Of a DNA stretch of 64,000 nucleotides, positions 17,452 through 25,304 are shown in pieces. This stretch comes from Prosthecobacter sp. (GTDB taxonomy: Bacteria > Verrucomicrobiota > Verrucomicrobiia > Verrucomicrobiales > Verrucomicrobiaceae), in NCBI RefSeq assembly GCF_034366625.1, contig NZ_JAXMIH010000011.1:124001-188000 (forward strand), read 5' to 3'. Positions within the stretch are counted from its first letter, which is position 1. Each line of letters opens with the position of its first letter. Both the position numbers and the translations under genes were made by a program. The notes below the pieces were generated by a model. The model saw nothing but the letters and a program-made list of their open reading frames with translations, was not told the DNA's origin and searched no databases.

Positions 17452-20109
17452 CTACTCACCCACACGCAACACGTCACAGGTGATGAAGATGGCCTGGAGG
17501 ATGTCCTCCTTCTCGAACTCGGGTTTGCCGGTGGGTTTGTAGAGGGAGAGGAGGCGAACGGTGCCGTCGGGCATGGTGATACCGGTGTTGACCTTGGCGG
17601 CATGGTAATCGGTGAGCGGGAATTCAAGTTTCCGGCCCTGCGTGTCGAGAATGTGCTCGCGATGCTCGAAGGGCGCGGCGGTGTGGAACTCGGGGGCGAT
17701 GGTGAGTTCGATTGTTTGTCCGTCCGCACCGATTATGGCTTCGAGTTCGACCCTGTAGCCGACGTTGCGGGTCTCGGTGATGATTTCGGGAGAGCCTTCC
17801 TTGCTGATGCGCACGTCAGCGAGCGCGGTGTGTTCTGCGCCTTGTTGCGTGATGGCGCGGACGCCGGATTTGGTCTCGATGCGGTTCGTGCCGAGGGATT
17901 GCGCGTCGCCTTTCTTCACGGCAGCGAGGAGTTCGTCGAGCTCGGCACGGTGGTTGCTTTTGCCGGCGGATTGAGCCGTGAGGCGGCGTAGCAACGGGCC
18001 TGGGGCCTGGAGGACGTGGGTGGTGAAGATGATAGTCGGGGAAGGCTTCACCAAGATGTCATCAACGAACGTTGCCACCAAGGCGAGATTCTCGTTGGTG
18101 TTTCTAACGATCATTGTGTTCGTTGATGGCTTGTAGTCCGCACTGGCCCCATCAGGAAATTCAACCCCCTGTGCCTCAAGCACGCTTCTGGCCGTGATCC
18201 TTGGTGCCCCAAGTCCGGAAGAGAGGAAATCTGGTGGAACCCGGAATCGTTTGATGTTCCAAGCCTTGGGATCGACCACAGGCATGGTTTTTCCCGCAGA
18301 GTTGTGGGTAACAGGGGGCTTTGGAATGTGCGGCACCACAGCACAGTGCAAGAACGTGGCCCAGAGTTTGCCTTCGGTATCACGGCCTGTCGGGTGATGG
18401 AGGGAGATGAGTTTGGTGCTGCCTTTGGTGATGCTGAGGCCGTTGGTGGTTTTGAGGACATGGAAGTCGGTGGCGGTCATGGCGAAACGCTGGCCGGAGG
18501 CGGGATCGCGAAAGTGAGCGCCGCGTGTCTCGGGAGGGGCGGGATGGAGTTCGTGGCTGAAATTGAGCTCCACGGTGCGGCCGTCCGCGCTGATGACGGG
18601 CTCGACCTCGAAGATGGAGCCGACTTTGCGCGTCTCGAAGGTGATCTCGGGCTGGTTTTGGGCGTTGAGGTCGAAACTGGAGATGAAGACATGCTCGCGC
18701 ACGGATTCGTGTGAGGCGCGGAGGCCGGATTTGGTTTCGATGAAGAGGGAGTTGATGTAACGGGCCTCTCCGCGTGCGATGGCGGCTTCCGCTGCGGTGA
18801 ACATGGCGGTGTCGTCAGCGCCTGTGGCGGTGGATTGCCGGGAAAGGTCACGCAGGAGTGTTTCGGGTGCCTCGATGGAGTGCAGGGTGAAAGCGATGGT
18901 TTTCGGTGCGACGGATTCGGCGTGGGAGATCAGAGCGCCAATGGCCTCGACCATGGCGGAGGTGTTGGTGACATGGAGATGGTCGCCTTTTTGTTCCAGC
19001 GAGGCTCCGGGAGGGAAGGGGACGCCTTGTTGTTTCTCTAGCCACTCACGCAAAGGCTGCGAGGTCGTTTCCATGAGGGATTCGAGCAATCCGGGCGGTG
19101 CGTGCAAGGTGATCGAAACCATGCCCTGTGGTGCGGGCATCTGCGGTGGTTCTGTTTTTGGCAATGGTAGAACACGTCGGATGGTGCTGGTGAGGAAGGC
19201 GGCCCAGAGGACATCAGCCTTTTCATCGGCGAGGCCGACGGGTTTGGTGACGCCGATGAGCTTCGTGGCTCCGCTGGTGCTGACGAGCGAGGTGATGAAC
19301 TCGGCCCCGGCAGTCACGGAGAAGGGAAACTCGGCATCGCGTCCGGTGAGCGGCTCGGTGACGGTTAGCTGACGCAGGTGCGGTGTGACGGGATGAAACT
19401 TGATGACAATGCTATTTTCGATGGTGATGCCGTCGGTTCTCAGCGTGGGCTCGACTTCGAGCGTGAGGCCGAGCGGACGCATGTCCCAGGAGGCGGTGGC
19501 GCGGCTTTTCGAGTCGAGATTGAGGTCGGTGGCGTGAACGTGCTCGCGCACGGCGGTGGTGGTGCTGTGGGTGCCGGACTTGGTTTCGAGGAAGGCATCC
19601 GCGACGACGCGGACGTTGGAGCCTGGATTTTTCGCGTAGTCGAGCAGGGTGGTGAGCTCTTTTCGGGCGTCGGCGGTGTGTGATGCGGCCGCGTTGGCTG
19701 TGCGAATGAGTTCTCCCGGACCTTCGAGGATGATGAGTTGATGGGCGAGGGTGGCGGGAAAGAAAGCCGGATTCGGGTCAACGAATGCCTCGACTAAATC
19801 GAGATTGGGCTGTGTGTTGGTGACAATGAGTAGGCCGGTGGCGGGATTGAAGGCGGCGCTGGAACCTTCGGGAAAGGTGATGCCTTGAGCTTCGAGGACT
19901 TGTTTGGCCGATTGACGCGGAATTTTGCCGTCGGCAGGGGTGGGCTGGCCAGCGGCGAAAGGATCAGCGGGAGAATCCGGATCGGGCTTGCCGATGGATA
20001 GGAAATCGGGCGGGACGATGAAGCTGCGGGTGACAATCTTTGGCTTCTCCGCATGCAGCGCTGCGGTGAAGACAAGGAGGAGCGCCGAGAGGCGGCAGAG
20101 GCCGTTCAT
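17452..20109 (-). CDS. Exported protein with three tandem secretin-related modules
   Basis: An 885-residue protein with a signal peptide (1-20) followed by three related modules of about 270-290 residues (about 27-315, 330-597 and 617-885). Modules 1 and 3 begin with PPDFLS (33-38, 625-630) and LEAQG (72-76, 644-648), then a secretin N1-like strand-helix-strand. All three carry an ETKSG motif (175-179, 458-462, 745-749) and a (V/I)xxDG(x)T(I/V)E strand. These motifs also occur in the secretin at 29202-31844 (PPDFLS, ILEAQG, TKSGTR, GADGNTIELTLAPE). The secretin's conserved C-terminal gate signature is absent. It therefore looks like a periplasmic or outer-membrane paralogue made from triplicated secretin pieces. 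The function is unknown. Confidence 0.75.
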   Translation of the reverse strand: MNGLCRLSALLLVFTAALHAEKPKIVTRSFIVPPDFLSIGKPDPDSPADPFAAGQPTPADGKIPRQSAKQVLEAQGITFPEGSSAAFNPATGLLIVTNTQPNLDLVEAFVDPNPAFFPATLAHQLIILEGPGELIRTANAAASHTADARKELTTLLDYAKNPGSNVRVVADAFLETKSGTHSTTTAVREHVHATDLNLDSKSRATASWDMRPLGLTLEVEPTLRTDGITIENSIVIKFHPVTPHLRQLTVTEPLTGRDAEFPFSVTAGAEFITSLVSTSGATKLIGVTKPVGLADEKADVLWAAFLTSTIRRVLPLPKTEPPQMPAPQGMVSITLHAPPGLLESLMETTSQPLREWLEKQQGVPFPPGASLEQKGDHLHVTNTSAMVEAIGALISHAESVAPKTIAFTLHSIEAPETLLRDLSRQSTATGADDTAMFTAAEAAIARGEARYINSLFIETKSGLRASHESVREHVFISSFDLNAQNQPEITFETRKVGSIFEVEPVISADGRTVELNFSHELHPAPPETRGAHFRDPASGQRFAMTATDFHVLKTTNGLSITKGSTKLISLHHPTGRDTEGKLWATFLHCAVVPHIPKPPVTHNSAGKTMPVVDPKAWNIKRFRVPPDFLSSGLGAPRITARSVLEAQGVEFPDGASADYKPSTNTMIVRNTNENLALVATFVDDILVKPSPTIIFTTHVLQAPGPLLRRLTAQSAGKSNHRAELDELLAAVKKGDAQSLGTNRIETKSGVRAITQQGAEHTALADVRISKEGSPEIITETRNVGYRVELEAIIGADGQTIELTIAPEFHTAAPFEHREHILDTQGRKLEFPLTDYHAAKVNTGITMPDGTVRLLSLYKPTGKPEFEKEDILQAIFITCDVLRVGE

Positions 20110-20149
20110 GGTGCGAGACTACGGGATGCGGTGGAGTCGGGTCAAGGCT

Positions 20150-20262
20150 GCGCCGTCAAGATTCGTCAAGGGAGGTCAAGCGGCTGGCTTGGGAGGCTTG
20201 ACGAATCCTTGACCACTTGACGACGGCAGCGTTCTTGACCTGACCAGTTGCACAGCAACTGG
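20150..20262. repeat. Intergenic cluster of TCAAG/CTTGA motifs and a hairpin
   Basis: The spacer holds many GTCAAG and CTTGAC words in opposite orientation, including the inverted repeat GATTCGTCAAG ... CTTGACGAATC. It closes with the hairpin CCAGTTGC-ACA-GCAACTGG at 20244-20262. A very similar cluster lies on the other side of the next gene (21460-21540). No gene is seen here. Confidence 0.55.
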
Positions 20263-20270
20263 GCTACTTT

Positions 20271-21428
20271 TCAGAGGGTCTGATGAATGCGCCCCAGCGC
20301 CATCAAGATGTAGCTGGTGGTGAGGACGGGGTCGCTTTCCATCCAGCGGCCTTCGGAGTTGGCCCAGGAGCCGTCGCCTTTTTGGAGGTTGAGGAGCTTT
20401 TGGGTGATGTCGGCGCGCCAGTCGATGAGCTTGCCGTCTTTGGTCTTGATGAAGTCGATCTGGGCGATGCTGAGGGCCTTGCTGAGGGTGTGGTAGTAGT
20501 AGTAGAGGCCCTGGGCGCCGAGACCGGGGTTTTCGTCGGCGCTGTAGTTGGCGCTGATCCATTCGATGACGGCTTTGACGCGGGGGTCGCTTTTATCGAG
20601 GCCGGCGTAGATGAAGCTGAGGAGGCCGGCGTAGCTGATGCTGCCGTAGCTGCGGAGGGAGATGGTGCCGTCAGGGTTTTCGACCTTGGCACCGCGGGTT
20701 TCGGTGGGGTTGTAGATGAAGCCGCCGGCGTCTTTGGGGTCTTTGCTGACCCAGCTTGATTTGTTGCTCTCGGGGCGGTTCTGGCAGCGCTGGATGAAGT
20801 CGATGGCGGCACCGAAGTTGAGCTGGGGTTCGCCTTTGGCGGCGTCGCCTTTATCAGCGAGGAGGGACTGGGCGTAATAGAGGGCTTCGAGGGCGAAGGT
20901 GGTGTTGGAGAGATCGGCGTGGGTGGCTTTTTCCTCGCCGTAGCCGATGCCGCCGTCGGTGGGGTTGTCCTGCTTGCCTTTTTCGTCGAGGTCGAGCTGG
21001 CGGGTGACGAGGTAGCGGCGGGCCTTGAGCATGACCTCCTCGTTTTCGGGCTTGTTGTTCAACAGAAGCGCGGTGAGGGCGATGGCGGTGTTGTAGGTGG
21101 CGCGGGCCTTGATGGAGATGGAGCCGTCGGGCTTGGCGTTGCTGATGAGGTAGCGGGTGGCTTTTTCGACCTCGGCAGGGACGGGATCGCCGGGCTTGCG
21201 GTTGGGGTCGAGCATGAACGCGGTCATGGCCAGACCGGTGATGGCAACGGGTTCGGCTTCGCCCCACTGGCCGGTTTGCTGGTTTTGTTTGGCGCGGAGG
21301 AAGTTGAGGCCGCGCTCGACGCCGAGACGGAGTTCCTGCTTGAGGGACTCATGGCGCGGAGCCTGCGTGGCGGCCTGGGGGAAGGCCGAGGCGGTCGCGA
21401 GGATGAGGAGGAAGGCTGGAAGTTTCAT
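20271..21428 (-). CDS. Secreted prenyltransferase/squalene-cyclase-fold protein
   Basis: A 385-residue protein with a signal peptide (1-22) and alpha/alpha-toroid repeats typical of the squalene-hopene cyclase/prenyltransferase superfamily. Visible units include GLNFLRAKQNQQTGQWGE near 39-56, AVEWISANY-type repeats in the middle and DGSWANSEGRWMESDPVLTT near the C-terminus. The catalytic DxDD of true cyclases is not evident. With a signal peptide this is more likely a periplasmic repeat-scaffold protein than a terpene cyclase. Such proteins are common in Planctomycetes and Verrucomicrobia; the function is unknown. Confidence 0.78.
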   Translation of the reverse strand: MKLPAFLLILATASAFPQAATQAPRHESLKQELRLGVERGLNFLRAKQNQQTGQWGEAEPVAITGLAMTAFMLDPNRKPGDPVPAEVEKATRYLISNAKPDGSISIKARATYNTAIALTALLLNNKPENEEVMLKARRYLVTRQLDLDEKGKQDNPTDGGIGYGEEKATHADLSNTTFALEALYYAQSLLADKGDAAKGEPQLNFGAAIDFIQRCQNRPESNKSSWVSKDPKDAGGFIYNPTETRGAKVENPDGTISLRSYGSISYAGLLSFIYAGLDKSDPRVKAVIEWISANYSADENPGLGAQGLYYYYHTLSKALSIAQIDFIKTKDGKLIDWRADITQKLLNLQKGDGSWANSEGRWMESDPVLTTSYILMALGRIHQTL

Positions 21429-21459
21429 GATGGGATAACTGGAGGCCAGAAGAGGGCGT

Positions 21460-21540
21460 CGTCAACGGTCAAGGAGTCAAGGGGGTCAAGAGGGGACGAT
21501 TCTTGACCATGCCTTGACTTGCTTGACCACTTCTTGACCG
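21460..21540. repeat. Second intergenic TCAAG/CTTGA cluster
   Basis: Three GTCAAG-type words (GGTCAAGGAGTCAAGGGGGT and on) are followed by four CTTGAC-type words in the reverse sense (CTTGACCATGCCTTGACTTG and on), so the transcript can fold on itself. It matches the cluster at 20150-20262 in word content and layout. Confidence 0.55.
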
Positions 21541-21543
21541 GCG

Positions 21544-22278
21544 CTATTTCGCCGGTGTGATGATGAGCGTCACCTTGGTTTCCTCCGCCGGGATATTCGC
21601 TGGCATGCTGATCCAGAGGTCGTCGCGGTGGTTGCCTTTGGCGGGGGAGTTGATGATGGCGGTGCGGTCCACGTAGGTGGAGATGATGGAGCCGGTGATT
21701 TCGGCGACGAAGCCTTCCGCGTCGATGCGGGAACCGTTGAAGATCCAAGTATCAAGATCGGGCGGGGTTTTGCGCTCGTCGATGTTCTGGATGAAGTCGG
21801 AGAGGGGGACGTTGTGGGTTTTGTCGCCGTCTTTCCACTCGCAGCGGATGTGGAGGCGGTTGGCTCCAGGAGTGGCGGGTTCGGTGTCCTTGTCCTGGTA
21901 GGGACGCTCTTCCATGGGATCGAGCTTTTCGAGGATGCCCTTGGTGGCGGGCTGGTAGTTGGCGAGGAGGAGGGCGAGTTGCACCTGAATCGGCTTTACC
22001 ATGGTCTGGAGAATGGTCTCGTGGACTTTCTCACCGGTTTCATGCACAAGGGCATATTCGATGGGCAGCTTCTGATGCAGAATGCTGCACGGGATGCGCA
22101 ATTCGCGTGTGGCGGCGGTGATCTGAATGCCGTTGAGGTCGTACACACCGGGCGCGGTTTCTTTGAGCAACTTTTTGGCTTCTTCGAGCTGTGCTTTGGC
22201 GTCCACCTTGGGCACGGCGGCTTCTTGAGCGGCCAGGCATGGGAGGAAGGCGAGGAAGGCGAAGACAGGGAGGCGCAT
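21544..22278 (-). CDS. YdjY domain-containing secreted protein
   Basis: A 244-residue exported protein with a signal peptide (MRLPVFAFLAFLPCLA, cut near residue 18) and the YdjY domain. The latter is recognised from the segments KLLKETAPGVYDLNGIQI and LPIEYALVHETGEKVHETIL, the latter close to the family signature. YdjY proteins are linked to iron-sulphur/ferredoxin-like loci in Enterobacteria and are abundant as stand-alone genes in Planctomycetes and Verrucomicrobia; the molecular function is not known. The start is placed at the ATG at 22278, which begins a clean signal peptide, rather than the ATG 36 bases upstream. Confidence 0.8.
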   Translation of the reverse strand: MRLPVFAFLAFLPCLAAQEAAVPKVDAKAQLEEAKKLLKETAPGVYDLNGIQITAATRELRIPCSILHQKLPIEYALVHETGEKVHETILQTMVKPIQVQLALLLANYQPATKGILEKLDPMEERPYQDKDTEPATPGANRLHIRCEWKDGDKTHNVPLSDFIQNIDERKTPPDLDTWIFNGSRIDAEGFVAEITGSIISTYVDRTAIINSPAKGNHRDDLWISMPANIPAEETKVTLIITPAK

Positions 22279-22347
22279 GCGGGAAGGGTTTGGGTGAAAA
22301 CGCCGGAGCGACAAGGTTCCTTGGGGGACAAGGGGAGCCGGGTGTTT

Positions 22348-23457
22348 TTACAGCTTGGGCAGCTTGTAGGTGCCGACACGGAGGGATTGCTCGACATTTT
22401 TCGGCACGACAGCCACGGGCTGGACTTCGTAAGCGGGCTGCGGCTTGAAGGTTTTGTCGCTGCGCAGTTTGACGATGATTTGCAGGGCAAGATCGACGAG
22501 GGCAGGCTGGACGATGGTGGCGTCGATCTCACCCTGGCGGACGAGTTCCAGACCCTTCTTCTGGCCGGAGATGCCGTCGGTGCCGACGATGAAGATGTTT
22601 TCACGCTGGCCGGCGGTTTCGGCGGCTTTTGCCGCGCCGATGGCCATGGCATCGTTGTGCGCGTAGATGGCGTCGAAGTTTTTCTGAAGACGGAAGGCTT
22701 CCGTCGTGCGCTGGGTGGCGCTTTCAGTGCTCCAGTCTGCCGGGGCGTCATGCACAAGGATGACACCGGGCTGGGCATGCAATCCTTCGCTGAAGCCCTC
22801 GGCGATTTCATTGGTGAGGTGGCCGCCCTCCATGCCGCGCAACTGAATGACGCGGCCGGTGACTTCGGTGCGACCCTCCTCGTCCGCCTTGCGTTTGAGG
22901 GCTTCGAGGATGGTTTGCGCCGCTAGGCGTCCGACGAGGCGCTGGTCACTGTACACGATGCTGGCGCAGCCTTCTTTGAGCATGCGTTTGTCGAGGCCGA
23001 TGACGGCGATGCCCGCGGTCTGGGCTTCGACAATCAAGGCGGCGAGCGCAGGAGGATCGATGGGACTGACAATGATGGCGGCAGGCTTGGCGGCGATGGC
23101 CTGGCGGAATTGCTCGATCTGCTGCGCTCCGTTGCCAGCGGCGTCGTGCGTGGTGAGCTTGTAGCCCGCCTGCCTGCCGACGAGCATGGCGAGGCCGTTG
23201 CGCTGGAACTCCTGCATGGCGATGCGGACATCGGGCAGCAGGAGAATGATTTCAGCACGCTCGTCTTTGGCGGCTAGGCCTGAGGCTTCAAGGAGGCCAG
23301 CGGGTGGAGAGGTGCTGCCAGGTGAACTTGCCGTGGTCTTCTGCGCCTTCTCGAACTCACTCACCACTTTTTCAACATCCGCTTCCCCGGAGGGACCGCA
23401 GGCGGCCAGGATGAAGGTGCAAAGAATTGGGACTGCGATTCGGGTGAGGAAGAACAT
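22348..23457 (-). CDS. Sugar-type ABC transporter substrate-binding lipoprotein
   Basis: A 369-residue periplasmic binding protein of the ribose/galactose type (Peripla_BP_4). The N-terminus is a lipoprotein signal with the lipobox ILAAC and Cys20 as the likely lipidated residue. The two-lobe fold is marked by AKPAAIIVSPIDPPALAALI, the hinge-proximal FDAIYAHNDAMAIGA and a VGTDGISGQKKGLELV loop. No permease or ATPase gene is adjacent, so it may act with a distant transporter or as a sensor lipoprotein. The ligand cannot be inferred. Confidence 0.85.
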   Translation of the reverse strand: MFFLTRIAVPILCTFILAACGPSGEADVEKVVSEFEKAQKTTASSPGSTSPPAGLLEASGLAAKDERAEIILLLPDVRIAMQEFQRNGLAMLVGRQAGYKLTTHDAAGNGAQQIEQFRQAIAAKPAAIIVSPIDPPALAALIVEAQTAGIAVIGLDKRMLKEGCASIVYSDQRLVGRLAAQTILEALKRKADEEGRTEVTGRVIQLRGMEGGHLTNEIAEGFSEGLHAQPGVILVHDAPADWSTESATQRTTEAFRLQKNFDAIYAHNDAMAIGAAKAAETAGQRENIFIVGTDGISGQKKGLELVRQGEIDATIVQPALVDLALQIIVKLRSDKTFKPQPAYEVQPVAVVPKNVEQSLRVGTYKLPKL

Positions 23458-23596
23458 GGTATGAAGTCAATCTAGCCCAGAACGCAGAGCCTGCACAAGT
23501 CTGTGATGCTCACGAAAAACACATTCAGGCTTTGCTTGCACAATGGTGGGATTGCCACAGACTCCGCGCCTGTTTCCCCCGTTCAAAACCCTCGCA

Positions 23597-24553
23597 ATGA
23601 GCCACAAAAAGAAGACCGCTGTCGTCACAGGAGCCGCTGGATTTCTCGGCTCTCACCTCACCGACCGCTTGTTGAAGGAGGGTTACAAGGTGATCGGCAT
23701 CGACAATCTTCTGACGGGCAACGTACACAACATCGAGCACCTGGCGGGCAAGGGGAATTACAAGTTCATCCACCATGATGTGACCGAGTTCATTTATCTG
23801 CCCGGCGATGTGCATCTGGTGTTCCATTTTGCCTCGCCGGCGAGTCCGATTGATTATCTGAAGCTGCCGATTGAGACGCTAAAAGTGGGATCCATCGGCA
23901 CTCATCACGCGCTGGGTCTGGCGAAAGCCAAGGGGGCCACCTTTCTGCTGGCATCGACGTCCGAAACGTATGGCGACCCGTTGGAGCATCCGCAGAAGGA
24001 AACCTACTGGGGTAATGTGAATCCCATCGGCCTGCGCGGAGTGTATGATGAGGCGAAGCGTTTCGCCGAGGCGCTGGTGATGGCCTACCATCGCACGCAT
24101 GACATGGACACGAAGATCGTGCGTATCTTCAACACCTATGGCCCGCGTATGCGTCTGGAGGACGGTCGTGTGGTGCCTGCTTTCATCGGCCAGGCGCTTG
24201 CAGGCGAGCCGTTGACGGTGTTTGGCCAAGGCCAGCAGACGCGGAGTTTCTGCTTCGTGTCCGATTTGATCGACGGCATCTATCGTCTGTCCCAGAGCGA
24301 CTATCATGAGCCGGTGAACATCGGCAATCCTGCGGAAATGACGGTTCTGGACTTCGCCAAGGCAATCCTGCGCATCACAGGCAGCCAATCTGAGATCGCT
24401 TATCGCGAGCTTCCGGCGGACGATCCCAAGGTGCGGCAGCCCGACATCACGCTGGCGAAGCGTTTGCTGGGATGGGAGCCGCAGGTGCCGTTTGAAGAGG
24501 GAATTTCCCGCACAGTGGAGTATTTTCGCGACTTTCTGAGAATCCCTGCTTGA
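23597..24553 (+). CDS. UDP-glucuronate decarboxylase-like SDR
   Basis: A 318-residue extended short-chain dehydrogenase, most similar to UDP-glucuronate decarboxylase (UXS), which makes UDP-xylose from UDP-glucuronate using bound NAD. The Rossmann motif is TGAAGFLGS (11-19), the catalytic Tyr and Lys are in YDEAK (Tyr150, Lys154), and STSETYG provides the active-site Ser/Thr. The segments [14 protein letters not shown] and [11 protein letters not shown] with DGRVVPAFI are those that mark UXS rather than dTDP-glucose dehydratase. The ATG at 23597 gives a clean N-terminus; an in-frame upstream start adds 18 unlikely residues. It is divergent from the binding-protein gene. Confidence 0.88.
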   Translation: MSHKKKTAVVTGAAGFLGSHLTDRLLKEGYKVIGIDNLLTGNVHNIEHLAGKGNYKFIHHDVTEFIYLPGDVHLVFHFASPASPIDYLKLPIETLKVGSIGTHHALGLAKAKGATFLLASTSETYGDPLEHPQKETYWGNVNPIGLRGVYDEAKRFAEALVMAYHRTHDMDTKIVRIFNTYGPRMRLEDGRVVPAFIGQALAGEPLTVFGQGQQTRSFCFVSDLIDGIYRLSQSDYHEPVNIGNPAEMTVLDFAKAILRITGSQSEIAYRELPADDPKVRQPDITLAKRLLGWEPQVPFEEGISRTVEYFRDFLRIPA

Positions 24554-24609
24554 TGCGTGACGTGTTTTGCTGATAAAACACTAAAATAACAAGAACAACC
24601 AGCCGCATC

Positions 24610-25242
24610 ATGAAACTCTTCGCCTTGAGTATTGCCCCCCTCTTCATCGCATCCGCGCTTTATGCCCAGGCTCCTGCGGTCCAGGAGACGCTCCCAGCAG
24701 TCAAGGTGGACATCAAGCGCGTGACGGTCACTGAACAGCCGACGCCGCAGTTTACCGCGTCCAATGTGAAAGAAAAGCGCTGGCGTCCCAAGAACTGGAT
24801 TGAGGTGGATGTGGAGTTTGACATCAAGGTTCCTGTAGATGCCGGAGGCAGAAATGGATCTTATTCCGCCATGCAGTTGAATGTTTACCTGGCCCTCCAG
24901 CACATGACCAAAGACGGCAAGCGCGAAGTCATCACAGGCACGCTTGATCTGTTAAACATTCCGGCCGGGGAAACCTGCCATGCGCTGGCCTACGTCTCTC
25001 CCGCCACGATGAGATCGATTTTTCTCAAAGACAACGTGACCGCTTCCACTGACATTCAGGGCTGGGGTGTTGAATTCATCGCCGAAGGTAAGCGCATTGC
25101 CGGGGATTCCAGCGTGGGCAAGTCTCCCTGGTGGGAGAAGACAGAGAACTTTGCGATGCTCCAAGGATCGCTCCTCAACAAACTGCAAACTCCCTTCGCT
25201 CCACTCTGGGGAGATTATGATGTGCCCGTCAAAGCAAAATAA
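24610..25242 (+). CDS. Amuc_1102-like secreted pilus-locus protein
   Basis: A 210-residue protein with a signal peptide (cleavage near LYAQA at 16-20) and a predicted all-beta domain, for example RWRPKNWIEVDVEFDIKVP. Its place as first gene of a five-gene set followed by PilM-, PilO-, PilP-like and secretin genes matches the Akkermansia locus Amuc_1102 to Amuc_1098, where Amuc_1102 is the corresponding small secreted protein. By analogy it is a periplasmic or surface component of the type IV pilus-like machine. The assignment rests on gene order and general features, not on an alignment. Confidence 0.68.
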   Translation: MKLFALSIAPLFIASALYAQAPAVQETLPAVKVDIKRVTVTEQPTPQFTASNVKEKRWRPKNWIEVDVEFDIKVPVDAGGRNGSYSAMQLNVYLALQHMTKDGKREVITGTLDLLNIPAGETCHALAYVSPATMRSIFLKDNVTASTDIQGWGVEFIAEGKRIAGDSSVGKSPWWEKTENFAMLQGSLLNKLQTPFAPLWGDYDVPVKAK

Positions 25243-25304
25243 AAAGCAGGCATGATGCCCTCTCTCTCCCGATCTCCTGATCAGCGAACATAACAATTTC
25301 CAGC

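Noticed and set aside
20271-21428. Squalene-hopene cyclase
   Set aside because: The protein is secreted, about half the usual cyclase length, and shows no DxDD catalytic motif, so only the fold is claimed.
21628-22926. 432-residue plus-strand frame across the YdjY and binding-protein genes
   Set aside because: It crosses two recognised minus-strand genes and encodes a Gly/Val/Phe-rich shadow.
24562-24581. Terminator GTGTTTT ... AAAACAC after the UXS-like gene
   Set aside because: The seven-base stem is AT-rich and not followed by a T-run; it is too weak to call.
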